Positions 34,831-43,958 of a stretch of 64,000 nt of DNA are shown one piece after another (within the stretch, counting starts at the first letter, position 1; each line of letters opens with the position of its first letter). Below the pieces are notes generated by a model. That model had not been told where the DNA came from. It made no database searches and saw only the letters and a list, made by a program, of their open reading frames with translations. A program made the position numbers and the translations under genes. This DNA comes from Alphaproteobacteria bacterium (GTDB taxonomy: Bacteria > Pseudomonadota > Alphaproteobacteria > UBA2966): contig JABILA010000071.1 in assembly GCA_018654745.1 (NCBI GenBank), forward strand, positions 121,801 through 185,800. Reading direction: 5' to 3'.

Positions 34831-35749
34831 ATTGCTTCTCCAGATCAGGTTCGTTGTGGGCTATGTTTGTGTTGATACCGGTATTGATTCTTCCGGCGAT
34901 GCGCGTGCTTCCCTGCAAGGACATTGAAGCTGAAGCGATATGTCCGGCATCCGCAAAAGACCGGGCAAGGTCTTGTCCCGCTTGCAGGGCACGATCAATT
35001 TGTTCCGCTGACAGGGGTTGGACATCAACGGTCACAAGGCGGTCACCAAGATCACTGTCAGGGTCCAGATCACGGGCCGGACTGCGGGTCACTTCGGTAC
35101 AAGGACCGGGATCAACCACATTCGCGATCAGGGTTGCCGCCGCATCCGCCAACGCTGCTGTTGGTGCCAATACGGTGACTGCATCCGCCACGCCGAGAGA
35201 ATGACTGCGTCCCCGCCAGCCACTGGTCGCAACGCCGCGGACAGGGTCCATTGACGTCACATGGGCCTTCATGGAAATTTCCGGCGCATCGATGCGTTCC
35301 ACAATACCAATGTCAAAGCTTCGACCGTCATTCAGATAAAGCGCGATATCACCGCCATTGTTGACGTAAACACGATCAAGTGTGCGTTCATTACGCATCG
35401 CACTGAGAATATAGTCAGCCACCGAACCCGCGACTGCGATCATCGGTGTGACGTTGTGGTCAGCAAATCTTGACGCCGCGTCGACCATTATTTGTGCGAC
35501 GGTTTTGCAAGAGCCGTCCGTATCAGCAAGTTCCCTGCCCTTCAGCGAGGAAGGTTTCAGTGAGGATCGCAAGAACGCCAACTCGGAAACCAGATCAACC
35601 AGAACCGGCTCAAATGCTTTACTGGCTTGCTCAAATGCCAATGCGACTTCTGACATATCGCCATCCGCATCGATCACAAGATCAATGGGGCCGCTTTGCA
35701 AATGCAGGCGTTTGCCATCTGGCAATATTTTGGCGAAGTTTCCGGTCAC
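34811..35749 (-). CDS. UPF0280 (ApbE-like superfamily) protein
   Basis: About 312 residues from a GTG at 35749, one base after the upstream stop codon; a start at 35827 would overlap the previous gene by 77 bp. Motifs LHLQSGPIDLVIDADG, AVAGSVADYILSAM, RVYVNNGGDIALYL and VATSGWRGRSHSLGVADAVTVLAP fit UPF0280. This family is distantly related to ApbE, which transfers FMN. It may act in flavin or substrate handling for the adjacent ring reductase; that is a guess from context. Confidence 0.8.
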   Translation of the reverse strand: MTGNFAKILPDGKRLHLQSGPIDLVIDADGDMSEVALAFEQASKAFEPVLVDLVSELAFLRSSLKPSSLKGRELADTDGSCKTVAQIMVDAASRFADHNVTPMIAVAGSVADYILSAMRNERTLDRVYVNNGGDIALYLNDGRSFDIGIVERIDAPEISMKAHVTSMDPVRGVATSGWRGRSHSLGVADAVTVLAPTAALADAAATLIANVVDPGPCTEVTRSPARDLDPDSDLGDRLVTVDVQPLSAEQIDRALQAGQDLARSFADAGHIASASMSLQGSTRIAGRINTGINTNIAHNEPDLEKQYAVGRA

Positions 35750-35750
35750 G

Positions 35751-37241
35751 TCAGCTATCCGTGTCCTGATCGTCGCGCCATTTGTACTGGCTTTTTTCCA
35801 TGGGCCAGCTGCTTTCACCCTGATCAACAGGCCGCAGGTTCGGGTCCTTCAGGACATCGTCCAGGGGTACAATGGAAGCCATATGTCCGCCGAGCGCTGC
35901 ATAATCTTCGACGCGCATGGAGAATTCGATGGGGGCAACAATGGCTGGCGTCGGCACATAACCGAAGGAGTTCTCAGGCATGCGTGTCACATCAACCATG
36001 TAGGTAATGCCACCACCCGGCCAGACAAAGGTTTCAGCACCGCCGCTGGTCACATTGGTCAGGGCATCCTTCACCGACATGGTCAGCTTGACCGGATTTT
36101 CGGTCACCCCTGCCCTGAGTGATCCGCCTGCCCCGCCCACGAACAGGACAGAACAAAGTGCCGGTTCGCAATTTTCCCGAATACGTTCAACAGAGGCCTG
36201 AAGAACGTCCGGTAAATCCTGTGCAATTGGCTTGAGATCATCATCCAGCACAAAATAGGCATAATGTTCGCCGGTCGTTGAGACCATCAACATTGTCGTG
36301 CCGGGTTTGGCATCACCCGCCTTGAAGTCATTCAGGATCGACAAGGGATCGCTGATGTCAGTGCCACCCCAACCGGTACCAGGTTCGGCAACCTTGAAAT
36401 AACGCCCGGGCGTTGAGCGACGACCATTGATCGAAATGCCGGTTGGCTTCACGTCCAGAACCTTGCCTGCTTCATGTTCAGACATGACACCGGTGATGTG
36501 ATCGTCCACGACGACAACTTCGTCCACATGATCATGCCACTGCATGGCGAACATGCCGATGGTGGCTGAGCCACAACCAACGCGCATGCGTTCTTCCTGA
36601 ACGTCGTCAATGATCGGGGCCTTGCCAGCTTCGACAATGATGGAAACACCATCGTCAATCATCAGTTTTACGGGCTTGCAGTTGCACAGATCCATCAAGG
36701 TCTGACAGGTTACACGGCCTTCTTTCTTGCTGCCGCCGGTCAAATGACTGACGCCGCCAAGAGACATCATCTGTGAGCCATATTCACCTGTGGTGACGTG
36801 GCCGACGATTTCGCCGTCGGCACGGACCGCAGCTGTTTCGTGACCCAGGTGGCGGTCGGTATCGACCTTGATCTTGACGCCGCAGTAACTGTAGATGCCT
36901 TCGGTCACAACCGTGACCATATCGACGCCGTCGACTTCGCTGGAGACAATGAAAGGTGCCGGTTTGTAATCAGGATAGGTCGTACCTGCACCGACAGCGG
37001 TCACAAACGTGTTTTCCGACTGCAGCAGATCACCACTCCATTCCTGTTCAGTTTTCAGGAAGGGAACCAAAGGTGTGCCCTGATCATGGGCACGTTCAAC
37101 GACGGTCAATGGATCAAGGCGTGTCAGCACACCATCAACATTGGCGTAGCGATCACACGCACCTGGTCGGCCGTCCTTGATCCGGCATCGCACCGGACAG
37201 GCGTCGCAAACAACCAGGCCTGCATTATTGTCATCGCTCAT
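35751..37241 (-). CDS. 6-hydroxynicotinate reductase-like iron-sulfur protein
   Basis: 496 residues. Four N-terminal Cys (12, 15, 19, 29; CDACPVRC followed by GRPGACDRY) form a probable [4Fe-4S] site. Then GAGTTYPDYKPAPFIVSS, VVTEGIYSYCGVKIKVDTD, GEYGSQMMSLGGVSHLTGG and FVWPGGGITYMVDV. I recognise the pattern as the Hnr protein of nicotinate catabolism, which reduces 6-hydroxynicotinate to the tetrahydro-oxo form using ferredoxin. It is 2 bp from the molybdenum hydroxylase gene, consistent with hydroxylation followed by ring reduction. The ring compound may differ from nicotinate. Confidence 0.75.
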   Translation of the reverse strand: MSDDNNAGLVVCDACPVRCRIKDGRPGACDRYANVDGVLTRLDPLTVVERAHDQGTPLVPFLKTEQEWSGDLLQSENTFVTAVGAGTTYPDYKPAPFIVSSEVDGVDMVTVVTEGIYSYCGVKIKVDTDRHLGHETAAVRADGEIVGHVTTGEYGSQMMSLGGVSHLTGGSKKEGRVTCQTLMDLCNCKPVKLMIDDGVSIIVEAGKAPIIDDVQEERMRVGCGSATIGMFAMQWHDHVDEVVVVDDHITGVMSEHEAGKVLDVKPTGISINGRRSTPGRYFKVAEPGTGWGGTDISDPLSILNDFKAGDAKPGTTMLMVSTTGEHYAYFVLDDDLKPIAQDLPDVLQASVERIRENCEPALCSVLFVGGAGGSLRAGVTENPVKLTMSVKDALTNVTSGGAETFVWPGGGITYMVDVTRMPENSFGYVPTPAIVAPIEFSMRVEDYAALGGHMASIVPLDDVLKDPNLRPVDQGESSWPMEKSQYKWRDDQDTDS

Positions 37242-37243
37242 TT

Positions 37244-39988
37244 TCAGGCTCCTTTGGCGCGTAAAATCGCGTTTCGAACTTTTTCAGGTGTCGCAGGCAT
37301 GTCGCGTAAAACAGCACCTGTTGCATGTCGTATGGCATTCAGGATCGCAGGGGCTGTCGGGATCAAAACCTGTTCGCCGATGCCTTTGGCACCGTAAGGT
37401 CCATGATCGTTGGGCACTTCGATTAACAAGGACTGCACTTCGGGCACATCACCGATTGTCGGAATAAGATAGTCGTGCAGGTTTTCAGTGCGACCTGGAA
37501 TAAATTCTTCCATCAGGGCCAACCCGAGACCCTGGGCTGCCCCGCCTTCGATCTGGCCTTCGATCAAGGTCGGGTTGATCGCCCGTCCAACATCATGGGC
37601 AGCCGTTAGCTTGATCAGGCGGACAGTACCCAAAGCCGTGTCGACTTCCAGTTCCATCATATGCGCGCCGTAGCCAAAGATGGCATAGGGCTCGCCCTGA
37701 CCATTGGCATCCAGTGGGACTGTCGGCGGGTCGTATGTTCCCGTGCCGGTGAAGACAAAACCGTCTTCGTCGACCGGCAAAGCCGCCAGGTCAATTTCAG
37801 TTTTTTCGGCATTGCCCCGGGCAACGATTTTGCCATTCTGAATAGCCAGAACCGCGTCTTCACCGGCATTGACCATCCGCAGGATTTTCTTGCGGATATC
37901 CACGCCCGCGAGATAAGACGCCTTGCCGCTGATAAAGGTTTGGCGAGAGGCGGATGTCTTGCCTGCATCTGCCGTCAGGTCTGTGTCTCCGTAGACCAGT
38001 TCGAACCCGGCGATATCCAGGCCGGCGGCATCGGCGCAAATCTGCGATATGACAGTGTTGGCCCCTTGTCCGACGTCAACAGCGCCCTGGAAAAGCACGA
38101 CCTTGCCGTCGCTGCGAATGGCGACCTTGATCGTGGAAGGATTCGGCAAGGAGGTATTGCCACAGCCATACCACATACCAGCGACGCCAACGCCCCGACG
38201 CAATGCGCCGTCAGAGGTCGCATTGAATTTATCTGCATCCGCCAGGGCACGGTCCCAATGGGATCTTAGTCCCTGCAGACAGTCCTTGATGCCAACACCA
38301 TTTTCAAACACCTGACCGCAAACGGTTGGGGCACCATTGACCAGCGCATTGCGCAGGCGGAATTCCAGCCGGTCAATGCCCAGCTTGATCGCCAGTTCAT
38401 CAAACAGTGTTTCCTGGACAATGGAAGACTGCGGCACACCAAATCCACGAAAGGCACCGGACGGCGGACAGTTGGTATGTACAGCCTTGCTGCGTGCCCG
38501 ATAGGCATCATAAATGTAAGGCCCGGAAGCATGAACGGGCACCCGGTTGCCAACGGTCGGCCCCCACGAAGCATAAGCACCGGTATTAAACACGCCGTTG
38601 AAATCCATGGACAACAATTTGCCCTGCTTATCCGCGGAAATTCTGGCATTTATCGATGACGGATGCCGTTTGGTCGTTGCCATCATGGTTTCCTGGCGGC
38701 TGTAGGTCATGCGCACCGGGCGGTCCAGCAGCCACGCAGCCAGGGCGATATATGGCTGTACGGAAAGATCAAGCTTGCTGCCAAAGCCGCCGCCAACAGC
38801 GGTTGGTATAACCCGGACGTCTTCCTTTGCGATGCCAAGGATGGCCGCCGTGTCGTCGCGATCCATATAGGGCGCCTGGGTGCAGGCCTGGATTTCAATG
38901 CGGTTCCCGACACGCCGGGCAATGCCTGCTTCCGGTTCAATATATCCGTGTTCAACAAAGCCGGTGCTGAAATCACCTTCAACCGTGATGGCATCACGGT
39001 GGTCAAAGCCGGGTGCCAGATCACCCCGTTGCACCAGGCCGTTCATCAGGATATTCCCGGCGCGATTGGCATGCATCAAAGGGGCGGTTTCAGCCAGGGA
39101 TTCATCAGGCGTCATACAAGCAGGAAGTTCATTCCATGTGACCGGAAAGTCCGAGATGTCAAATAACCGCATGGCGGCGGCTTCGCCCACAACCGCCGCA
39201 ATCGCTTCACCCTTGAAGCGGGTCTCAGCCTCGGCAAATACAGGTTGGTCAACGGTATCCGGAATCACACCGTGAAGATTGCGACCGGGAATATCGCCAG
39301 CTGTCAGGACTTTCAGCAAGCCAGGAGTTCCGGCAACAAAGGCCTCCAGATCACCAATCTGAAATGACGCCCTGTGAAAAGGTGAGCGAATAGCCTTGAG
39401 GACTGCGGTGTCCTGGTCTGCGAGGTCGTCACCAAACCGGTCTGTGCCTAGAACTTTTTCTTCACCGTCGAGGCGGTTCAGCCGTGCGCCTACTGCCGAT
39501 CCGATATTGGTTGTCAGCGGTTCGATGTCAAATTCGTGCGCTGCCATAACGGCCTGGATGATCTTGCGATAGCCAGTACACCGGCAAAGCACGCCACCAA
39601 GGGCTTCCTTCACCTGGTCTTCGGATGGATGAGCATTTGACGTCAGCAATCCGGTTGCTGCCATCAACATGCCGGGGGTACAGATGCCGCATTGGGCCGC
39701 TCCAAAATGCAAAAAGGCTTTTTGCAAACGGTTGGGGATTTCTTCTTCGGCAAGACCTTCGATTGTCTGGATTTCCATACCCTCCAGACGACCGGCCGGG
39801 ACCATGCAGGCACAGACAGATTTGCCATCCGCCAGCACAGTGCAGGCCCCGCAATCACCGGCGTTGCAGCCAACCTTGGTGCCGGTCTGGCCCAGTTCTT
39901 CGCGCAAGACATCAGACAGACGGCGCAAAGGATCGACGTTGACGGATACAGATTTTCCATTCAGGGAAAAGGCGACAGGTGCTGTCAT
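37244..39988 (-). CDS. Molybdenum hydroxylase: fused [2Fe-2S] and molybdopterin subunits
   Basis: 914 residues. Residues 1-150 hold two [2Fe-2S] sites: Cys41/46/49/61 (GCNAGDCGAC) and Cys100/103/135/137 (CGIC, CRCTGY). The rest is the large xanthine dehydrogenase-type subunit: VGGGFGSKLDLS, GAFRGFGVPQ, AVDVGQGANTV and the catalytic Glu in GAKGIGEQVLIP. Such enzymes hydroxylate N-heterocycles with water. The FAD subunit gene overlaps it upstream by ATGA. Fusion of small and large subunits without FAD between them is less usual than separate genes. Confidence 0.92.
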   Translation of the reverse strand: MTAPVAFSLNGKSVSVNVDPLRRLSDVLREELGQTGTKVGCNAGDCGACTVLADGKSVCACMVPAGRLEGMEIQTIEGLAEEEIPNRLQKAFLHFGAAQCGICTPGMLMAATGLLTSNAHPSEDQVKEALGGVLCRCTGYRKIIQAVMAAHEFDIEPLTTNIGSAVGARLNRLDGEEKVLGTDRFGDDLADQDTAVLKAIRSPFHRASFQIGDLEAFVAGTPGLLKVLTAGDIPGRNLHGVIPDTVDQPVFAEAETRFKGEAIAAVVGEAAAMRLFDISDFPVTWNELPACMTPDESLAETAPLMHANRAGNILMNGLVQRGDLAPGFDHRDAITVEGDFSTGFVEHGYIEPEAGIARRVGNRIEIQACTQAPYMDRDDTAAILGIAKEDVRVIPTAVGGGFGSKLDLSVQPYIALAAWLLDRPVRMTYSRQETMMATTKRHPSSINARISADKQGKLLSMDFNGVFNTGAYASWGPTVGNRVPVHASGPYIYDAYRARSKAVHTNCPPSGAFRGFGVPQSSIVQETLFDELAIKLGIDRLEFRLRNALVNGAPTVCGQVFENGVGIKDCLQGLRSHWDRALADADKFNATSDGALRRGVGVAGMWYGCGNTSLPNPSTIKVAIRSDGKVVLFQGAVDVGQGANTVISQICADAAGLDIAGFELVYGDTDLTADAGKTSASRQTFISGKASYLAGVDIRKKILRMVNAGEDAVLAIQNGKIVARGNAEKTEIDLAALPVDEDGFVFTGTGTYDPPTVPLDANGQGEPYAIFGYGAHMMELEVDTALGTVRLIKLTAAHDVGRAINPTLIEGQIEGGAAQGLGLALMEEFIPGRTENLHDYLIPTIGDVPEVQSLLIEVPNDHGPYGAKGIGEQVLIPTAPAILNAIRHATGAVLRDMPATPEKVRNAILRAKGA

Positions 39989-40824
39989 GACAAGCCCTCC
40001 GCGCAGGCAGACAGGCTTCGGCGGACAAGTTCAAGTGCCGCGTCCTTGCGATATTCTGCCGTCGCCCGGATATCGGATATCGGGCTTAGATCTTTCAAGT
40101 GATTTGGAGCCGCAATGTTTCCGGCCTCGGCAAGGGATACGCCAATCAGGTCAACTTCCAGATCAGCAAGGCGGCAGGCGACTTCGGAACAGGCACCGAC
40201 CGAAATACGGGCCTGGGTGATGCTGCCATTTGCGTCAGCTTCCAGAAGTGTTGCCACCATGACAAAGGAAATCACCAGATACTGGCGCGATCCAAGTTTG
40301 AGGAAATGGCCGTTGGCTTTTGCGGCGTCGTCCGGGATCAGGATCGCTGTCACCATTTCGCCTTCGCGCAATGCCGTACGCCTGTTGCCCAGGACAAATT
40401 CCTGCAAAGGCAAAACGCGTCGACCTGCAGCAGAAGAGATTTCGATATTTGCGTTCAGCGTCAACAAGGGTGGCACGCCATCGGCCGCCGGAGACGCATT
40501 GCAGAGATTTCCGACAACTGTTCCGGCATTCTGGATTTGCAAGGCACCAATTTCCCGTGCCGCCAGTTTCAGGCCCTGAAACTTGTCCGGTAAATCAGCC
40601 TCAACAATATCTGTCCATGTGGCAAGGGCGCCGATGCGGGTCTGGTTTTCTTCAATGGTGATGGTCCGCAGTTCATTCAACGCGGAAATATCCATGACAT
40701 CGTCACGAACAGGTTTGTCTGCCCTGGCCGGATAAAAATCCGTTCCACCGGCAACAATCAAATAATTCTTTTCAGTCAGTCCGGCAGTGGCCTCGGCAAC
40801 CGTCACCGGCAAAAAATAGCCCAT
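39985..40824 (-). CDS. FAD-binding subunit of the molybdenum hydroxylase
   Basis: 279 residues from the ATG at 40824. NYLIVAGGTDFYPARADK and GNLCNASPAADGVPPLLTLN are the FAD-binding motifs of the CoxM/XdhB family. The C-terminal CO_deh_flav_C region has ISVGACSEVACRLADLE. It carries electrons from the [2Fe-2S] centres to an acceptor. It is the first gene of the 17.6-kb cluster; the region upstream holds the operator candidate. Confidence 0.9.
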   Translation of the reverse strand: MGYFLPVTVAEATAGLTEKNYLIVAGGTDFYPARADKPVRDDVMDISALNELRTITIEENQTRIGALATWTDIVEADLPDKFQGLKLAAREIGALQIQNAGTVVGNLCNASPAADGVPPLLTLNANIEISSAAGRRVLPLQEFVLGNRRTALREGEMVTAILIPDDAAKANGHFLKLGSRQYLVISFVMVATLLEADANGSITQARISVGACSEVACRLADLEVDLIGVSLAEAGNIAAPNHLKDLSPISDIRATAEYRKDAALELVRRSLSACAEGLS

Positions 40825-41126
40825 GTTGTGTCGTCCATCCCGTTGATCAAAATTGGTGCCTGTTCGATTTATTATTATTAGTACACCAATGAATATATCA
40901 TTCGTACACAAACGTTATATTCTGAGTCAAGAATTTTTTTTGCGCAAGATTATTTCGCCTTTGGCACAAAACTCGTGGAATTCTGCGATTTCCTTCTTGA
41001 ACGGCATTTTTGTTCAAGAAAATATTTGAACTATTCCAGCTCCAGTATGAACTTCAGGCCGCCCTGTCGCCTTGCCCGTTTGCAAACGCTATGATCCTGG
41101 AAGAATGAATTCACGGTCCGGGGAAG
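40825..41126. promoter_or_regulatory. 302-bp divergent promoter region of the N-heterocycle cluster and galE
   Basis: No gene is seen here. The cluster-proximal half is AT-rich and contains GTACAC at 40881-40886 and 40904-40909 flanking AATGA-N5-TCATT (40888-40902), a likely operator. The galE-proximal half contains the 12-bp palindrome CGTTTGCAAACG at 41077-41088. Both are candidates for regulator binding. Confidence 0.5.
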
Positions 41127-42125
41127 ATGAAAAAAATATTTGTTACAGGTGGTGCTGGATATGTCGGCAGTCACTGCGTCAAAGCCTTGTCGCAAGCAGG
41201 GTATGAACCTGTCGTATTCGACAATTTCAGTACCGGTCATCGGGATTTTGTGCGTTGGGGAACGGCAATAGTAGGTGATGTTCGAAACGCAGAAGCTTTA
41301 GCCAGGGCCATTGAGAAAACCCAACCAGTTGCCGTTATGCATTTCGCCGCCCTCTCTCTGGTTGGTCAATCCGTTGAGCAGCCTGATCTCTACAAGGACG
41401 TAAATTGTGGCGGCACGCGCAATTTGCTGGACGCCATGGCCGCGCAAAATGTCAAAGCCCTGGTCTTCTCGTCCACAGCTGCGATCTATGGCGAGCCGAA
41501 CGCAGATTTGATATCCGAGGACACCGAAAAAAAGCCGGGCAACCCCTATGGCGAAACCAAACTGGCCTGCGAGGAAATGATCCGGGCTTCAGAATTCGAC
41601 CGCAATATTCGCAGCGTCTGTTTGCGTTACTTCAATGCGGCCGGTGCAGACCCCGATGAGGAAATCGGCGAGCATCATTTGCCCGAAACTCATCTGATCC
41701 CGATAATCCTGGATGCTGCCCTGGGACGACGCGAAAACATTCAGATTTTTGGCAATGATTACCCGACCGCTGACGGCACTGCAGTTCGGGACTATGTGCA
41801 CGTATCAGATCTGGCCAACGCCCATGTTGCAGCGCTGGATCATTTGCTCAAGGGCGGCGACACACTCGCCCTTAATTTGGGAAGCGGCCAGGGAGCATCC
41901 GTTCTGGACGTCATCGACGCTGCACGACGTCTGACCAGTTCTGAAATTCAGACGACAGATTCGCCCAGACGTCCAGGTGATCCACCCCGGCTTGTGGCAA
42001 ATCCGGAAGCTGCCAGGGAAAAATTATCCTGGCAAACAATGCGCAGTGATATCGATACAATTGTCGCAGATGCCTGGGCCTGGCACCGCAAACGATTTAC
42101 GCCGGAAATAACCTCGGAAGAATAG
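41127..42125 (+). CDS. galE: UDP-glucose 4-epimerase
   Basis: 332 residues of extended SDR type. FVTGGAGYVGSHCVKAL is the NAD loop. FSSTAAIYGEP and NPYGETKLACEEM hold the catalytic Ser and YxxxK. LRYFNAAGADPDEEIGEHH and DGTAVRDYVHVSDLANAH are GalE signatures. It interconverts UDP-glucose and UDP-galactose for surface polysaccharide. It is unlinked in function to its neighbours. Confidence 0.93.
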   Translation: MKKIFVTGGAGYVGSHCVKALSQAGYEPVVFDNFSTGHRDFVRWGTAIVGDVRNAEALARAIEKTQPVAVMHFAALSLVGQSVEQPDLYKDVNCGGTRNLLDAMAAQNVKALVFSSTAAIYGEPNADLISEDTEKKPGNPYGETKLACEEMIRASEFDRNIRSVCLRYFNAAGADPDEEIGEHHLPETHLIPIILDAALGRRENIQIFGNDYPTADGTAVRDYVHVSDLANAHVAALDHLLKGGDTLALNLGSGQGASVLDVIDAARRLTSSEIQTTDSPRRPGDPPRLVANPEAAREKLSWQTMRSDIDTIVADAWAWHRKRFTPEITSEE

Positions 42126-42243
42126 CGATCACACGCTGAATTGACTTTAAATCAGGCCCATTTGCACCCTGTTTGTGACAAAATGTCCGTCAAATGCGAA
42201 CAAATGTCCCTGTTTTGCGCCACTATTTTCCGATAATTTCGTC

Positions 42244-43257
42244 CTAATATTCGATCACAAGCTTGCCAAAGACCTTGCCTGTTTCGATGATCCTGTGACC
42301 ATCTTTCAGGACGTCAGCGGAAAAACCGTTCAGGGTCTGTCGCAGCGTAGAAACCACATCGCCACTTTCAACCAGGTCCGCCAGGCGGTTCAGAATGTCG
42401 TGCTGACGCGCTATATCGTCGGTACCAAACATGGCCCGTGTGAACATCAATTCCCAATGCAGTGACGCCGATTTGCCCTGTAAACGCGTTACGTCAATCA
42501 GGTCATCTGTTTCAACAATGCAACCCAGCTTGCCTTGTGGGGCGACCAGTGTAGCCATGGCATCCCAGTGCTGGGATGTGTCGGCGTAGTTGGCAATATA
42601 TTCAACAGTGTCAAAGCCTTTGCCCTGTACTTCAGCAATCAGATCACGATGATCAACGATCTCATGAGCACCCATTTCACGGCACCATTCCGCCGTTTCA
42701 GGACGCGAGGCTGTGGCGATCACTGTCAGATCTGTGAGCTTGCGTGCAAGCTGGATTGTCAGTGAGCCAACGCCGCCGGCACCGCCAATGACCAACAAGG
42801 ATTTGCCCTTGCCGCTGCCTTCCGTAATGCAAAAACGGTCGAACAACATCTCGAATGACGTAAGTCCCGTTAAAGGCATGGCCGCTGCTTCGGCCCACGA
42901 GAGATTCTTCGGTTTGCGCCCGACAACACGCTCGTCCACCAACTGACGCTGGGCGTTACTGCCTGATCGCGTCGGATCCCCGGCGTACCAGACTTCATCC
43001 CCGACAGCAAAGTTTGTGACGTCGGAACCAACTGCAGCAACCACGCCGACAGCGTCGTAACCAAGTACCAGCGGCGCTTCGTGAGGGGTATCAACAGCCG
43101 TGCGAATGCGGCGCTTGGCGTCAGCCGGATTAACAGACACTGCTTTGACATCGACCAGCAAGTCGCGGCCATTTGCGACCGGATCAGGTACGTCGAATTC
43201 AAATAAACTTTGTGTTTCATCGATACCGAGCGAATGGGTGAAGCCGATGGCTTTCAT
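42244..43257 (-). CDS. Zinc-type alcohol dehydrogenase-like MDR oxidoreductase
   Basis: 337 residues. VDVKAVSVNPADAKRR and LGYDAVGVVAAVGSDVTNF form the catalytic domain, and LLVIGGAGGVGSLTIQLARK the NADPH fold. Structural Zn cysteines are absent, so it belongs to the quinone-oxidoreductase/ZADH1 group that reduces quinones or enones. It is monocistronic, converging with galE. Confidence 0.87.
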   Translation of the reverse strand: MKAIGFTHSLGIDETQSLFEFDVPDPVANGRDLLVDVKAVSVNPADAKRRIRTAVDTPHEAPLVLGYDAVGVVAAVGSDVTNFAVGDEVWYAGDPTRSGSNAQRQLVDERVVGRKPKNLSWAEAAAMPLTGLTSFEMLFDRFCITEGSGKGKSLLVIGGAGGVGSLTIQLARKLTDLTVIATASRPETAEWCREMGAHEIVDHRDLIAEVQGKGFDTVEYIANYADTSQHWDAMATLVAPQGKLGCIVETDDLIDVTRLQGKSASLHWELMFTRAMFGTDDIARQHDILNRLADLVESGDVVSTLRQTLNGFSADVLKDGHRIIETGKVFGKLVIEY

Positions 43258-43282
43258 AACGAATATTCCTTCTTAACTATTT

Positions 43283-43346
43283 ATTTTCAAGGACTTAACC
43301 GTACCTCGAACTGGTTTCATGCTTCGAAGCCAACCATTTTCAAGGA
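43283..43346. repeat. 11-bp direct repeats between the MDR and CBS genes
   Basis: ATTTTCAAGGA occurs at 43283-43293 and 43336-43346, 53 bp apart (about five helical turns). GCTTCGAAGC, a 10-bp palindrome, lies between them at 43321-43330. The gap is a divergent promoter, so paired regulator sites are possible. Confidence 0.4.
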
Positions 43347-43505
43347 ATAGTCAGTCCAAAAATTCCTGTAATAAATAATATTTATTTGCAGATAATTCAA
43401 GCCCAAATTTCGAACAAATGTGACAATTCGCCTCTCACCTTCAAACCTCGAACAGGTTATAGTCGCCTGGTAACAAGACAGGCCAACGGTAACAAGGGCA
43501 AGAAA

Positions 43506-43958
43506 ATGCTGATCAAAGTCGTAATTCGCGCCATCAATATGGATGGTGGTCAGGCAGACAATATGGTTGTCGTTCCGCTGGACGCAACGGTCCTGGAGGC
43601 TTCCCGAATTTTGTCAGAACGTAATGTTGGTCTCGGGCTGGTCTGCGATGATGATGGCCGGGTGATCGGTGTTCTGTCAGAACGGGATGTGGTGCGCGGC
43701 CTCGCCGACCAGGGGGCCGGGTTTCTGGATGCAAAAATCAGCAGCGCCATGAAATCACCGGTTTCCACCTGCACACGGGAAGACGACGCCCGGGACGTGA
43801 TCAAATCGATGCACGACAAAGGCTATCGGCATATGCCTGTGGTCGAGGACGGCAAGCCCATCGGCATTGTCAGTAGCCGCGATGTCTTGCGGTATCTTGT
43901 CGACAAGTTGACACCAGCCGATCAGGAGCGCCTTTGGTCAGACTCTGTCTGGCTTTAG
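43506..43958 (+). CDS. CBS-domain pair protein
   Basis: 150 residues from the ATG at 43506; the longer frame to 43386 covers promoter sequence. Two CBS motifs are visible: ASRILSERNVGLGLV followed by VIGVLSERDVVRGLA, and DVIKSMHDKGYRHMPVVEDG followed by PIGIVSSRDVLRYLV. Such stand-alone pairs bind adenine nucleotides and act as energy sensors. No partner enzyme is fused. Its end overlaps the convergent dehydrogenase gene by 4 bp. Confidence 0.9.
   Translation: MLIKVVIRAINMDGGQADNMVVVPLDATVLEASRILSERNVGLGLVCDDDGRVIGVLSERDVVRGLADQGAGFLDAKISSAMKSPVSTCTREDDARDVIKSMHDKGYRHMPVVEDGKPIGIVSSRDVLRYLVDKLTPADQERLWSDSVWL

Noticed and set aside
43386..43505. N-terminal extension of the CBS protein
   Set aside because: The 40 extra residues translate promoter-like AT-rich sequence and the CBS fold starts after the ATG at 43506.
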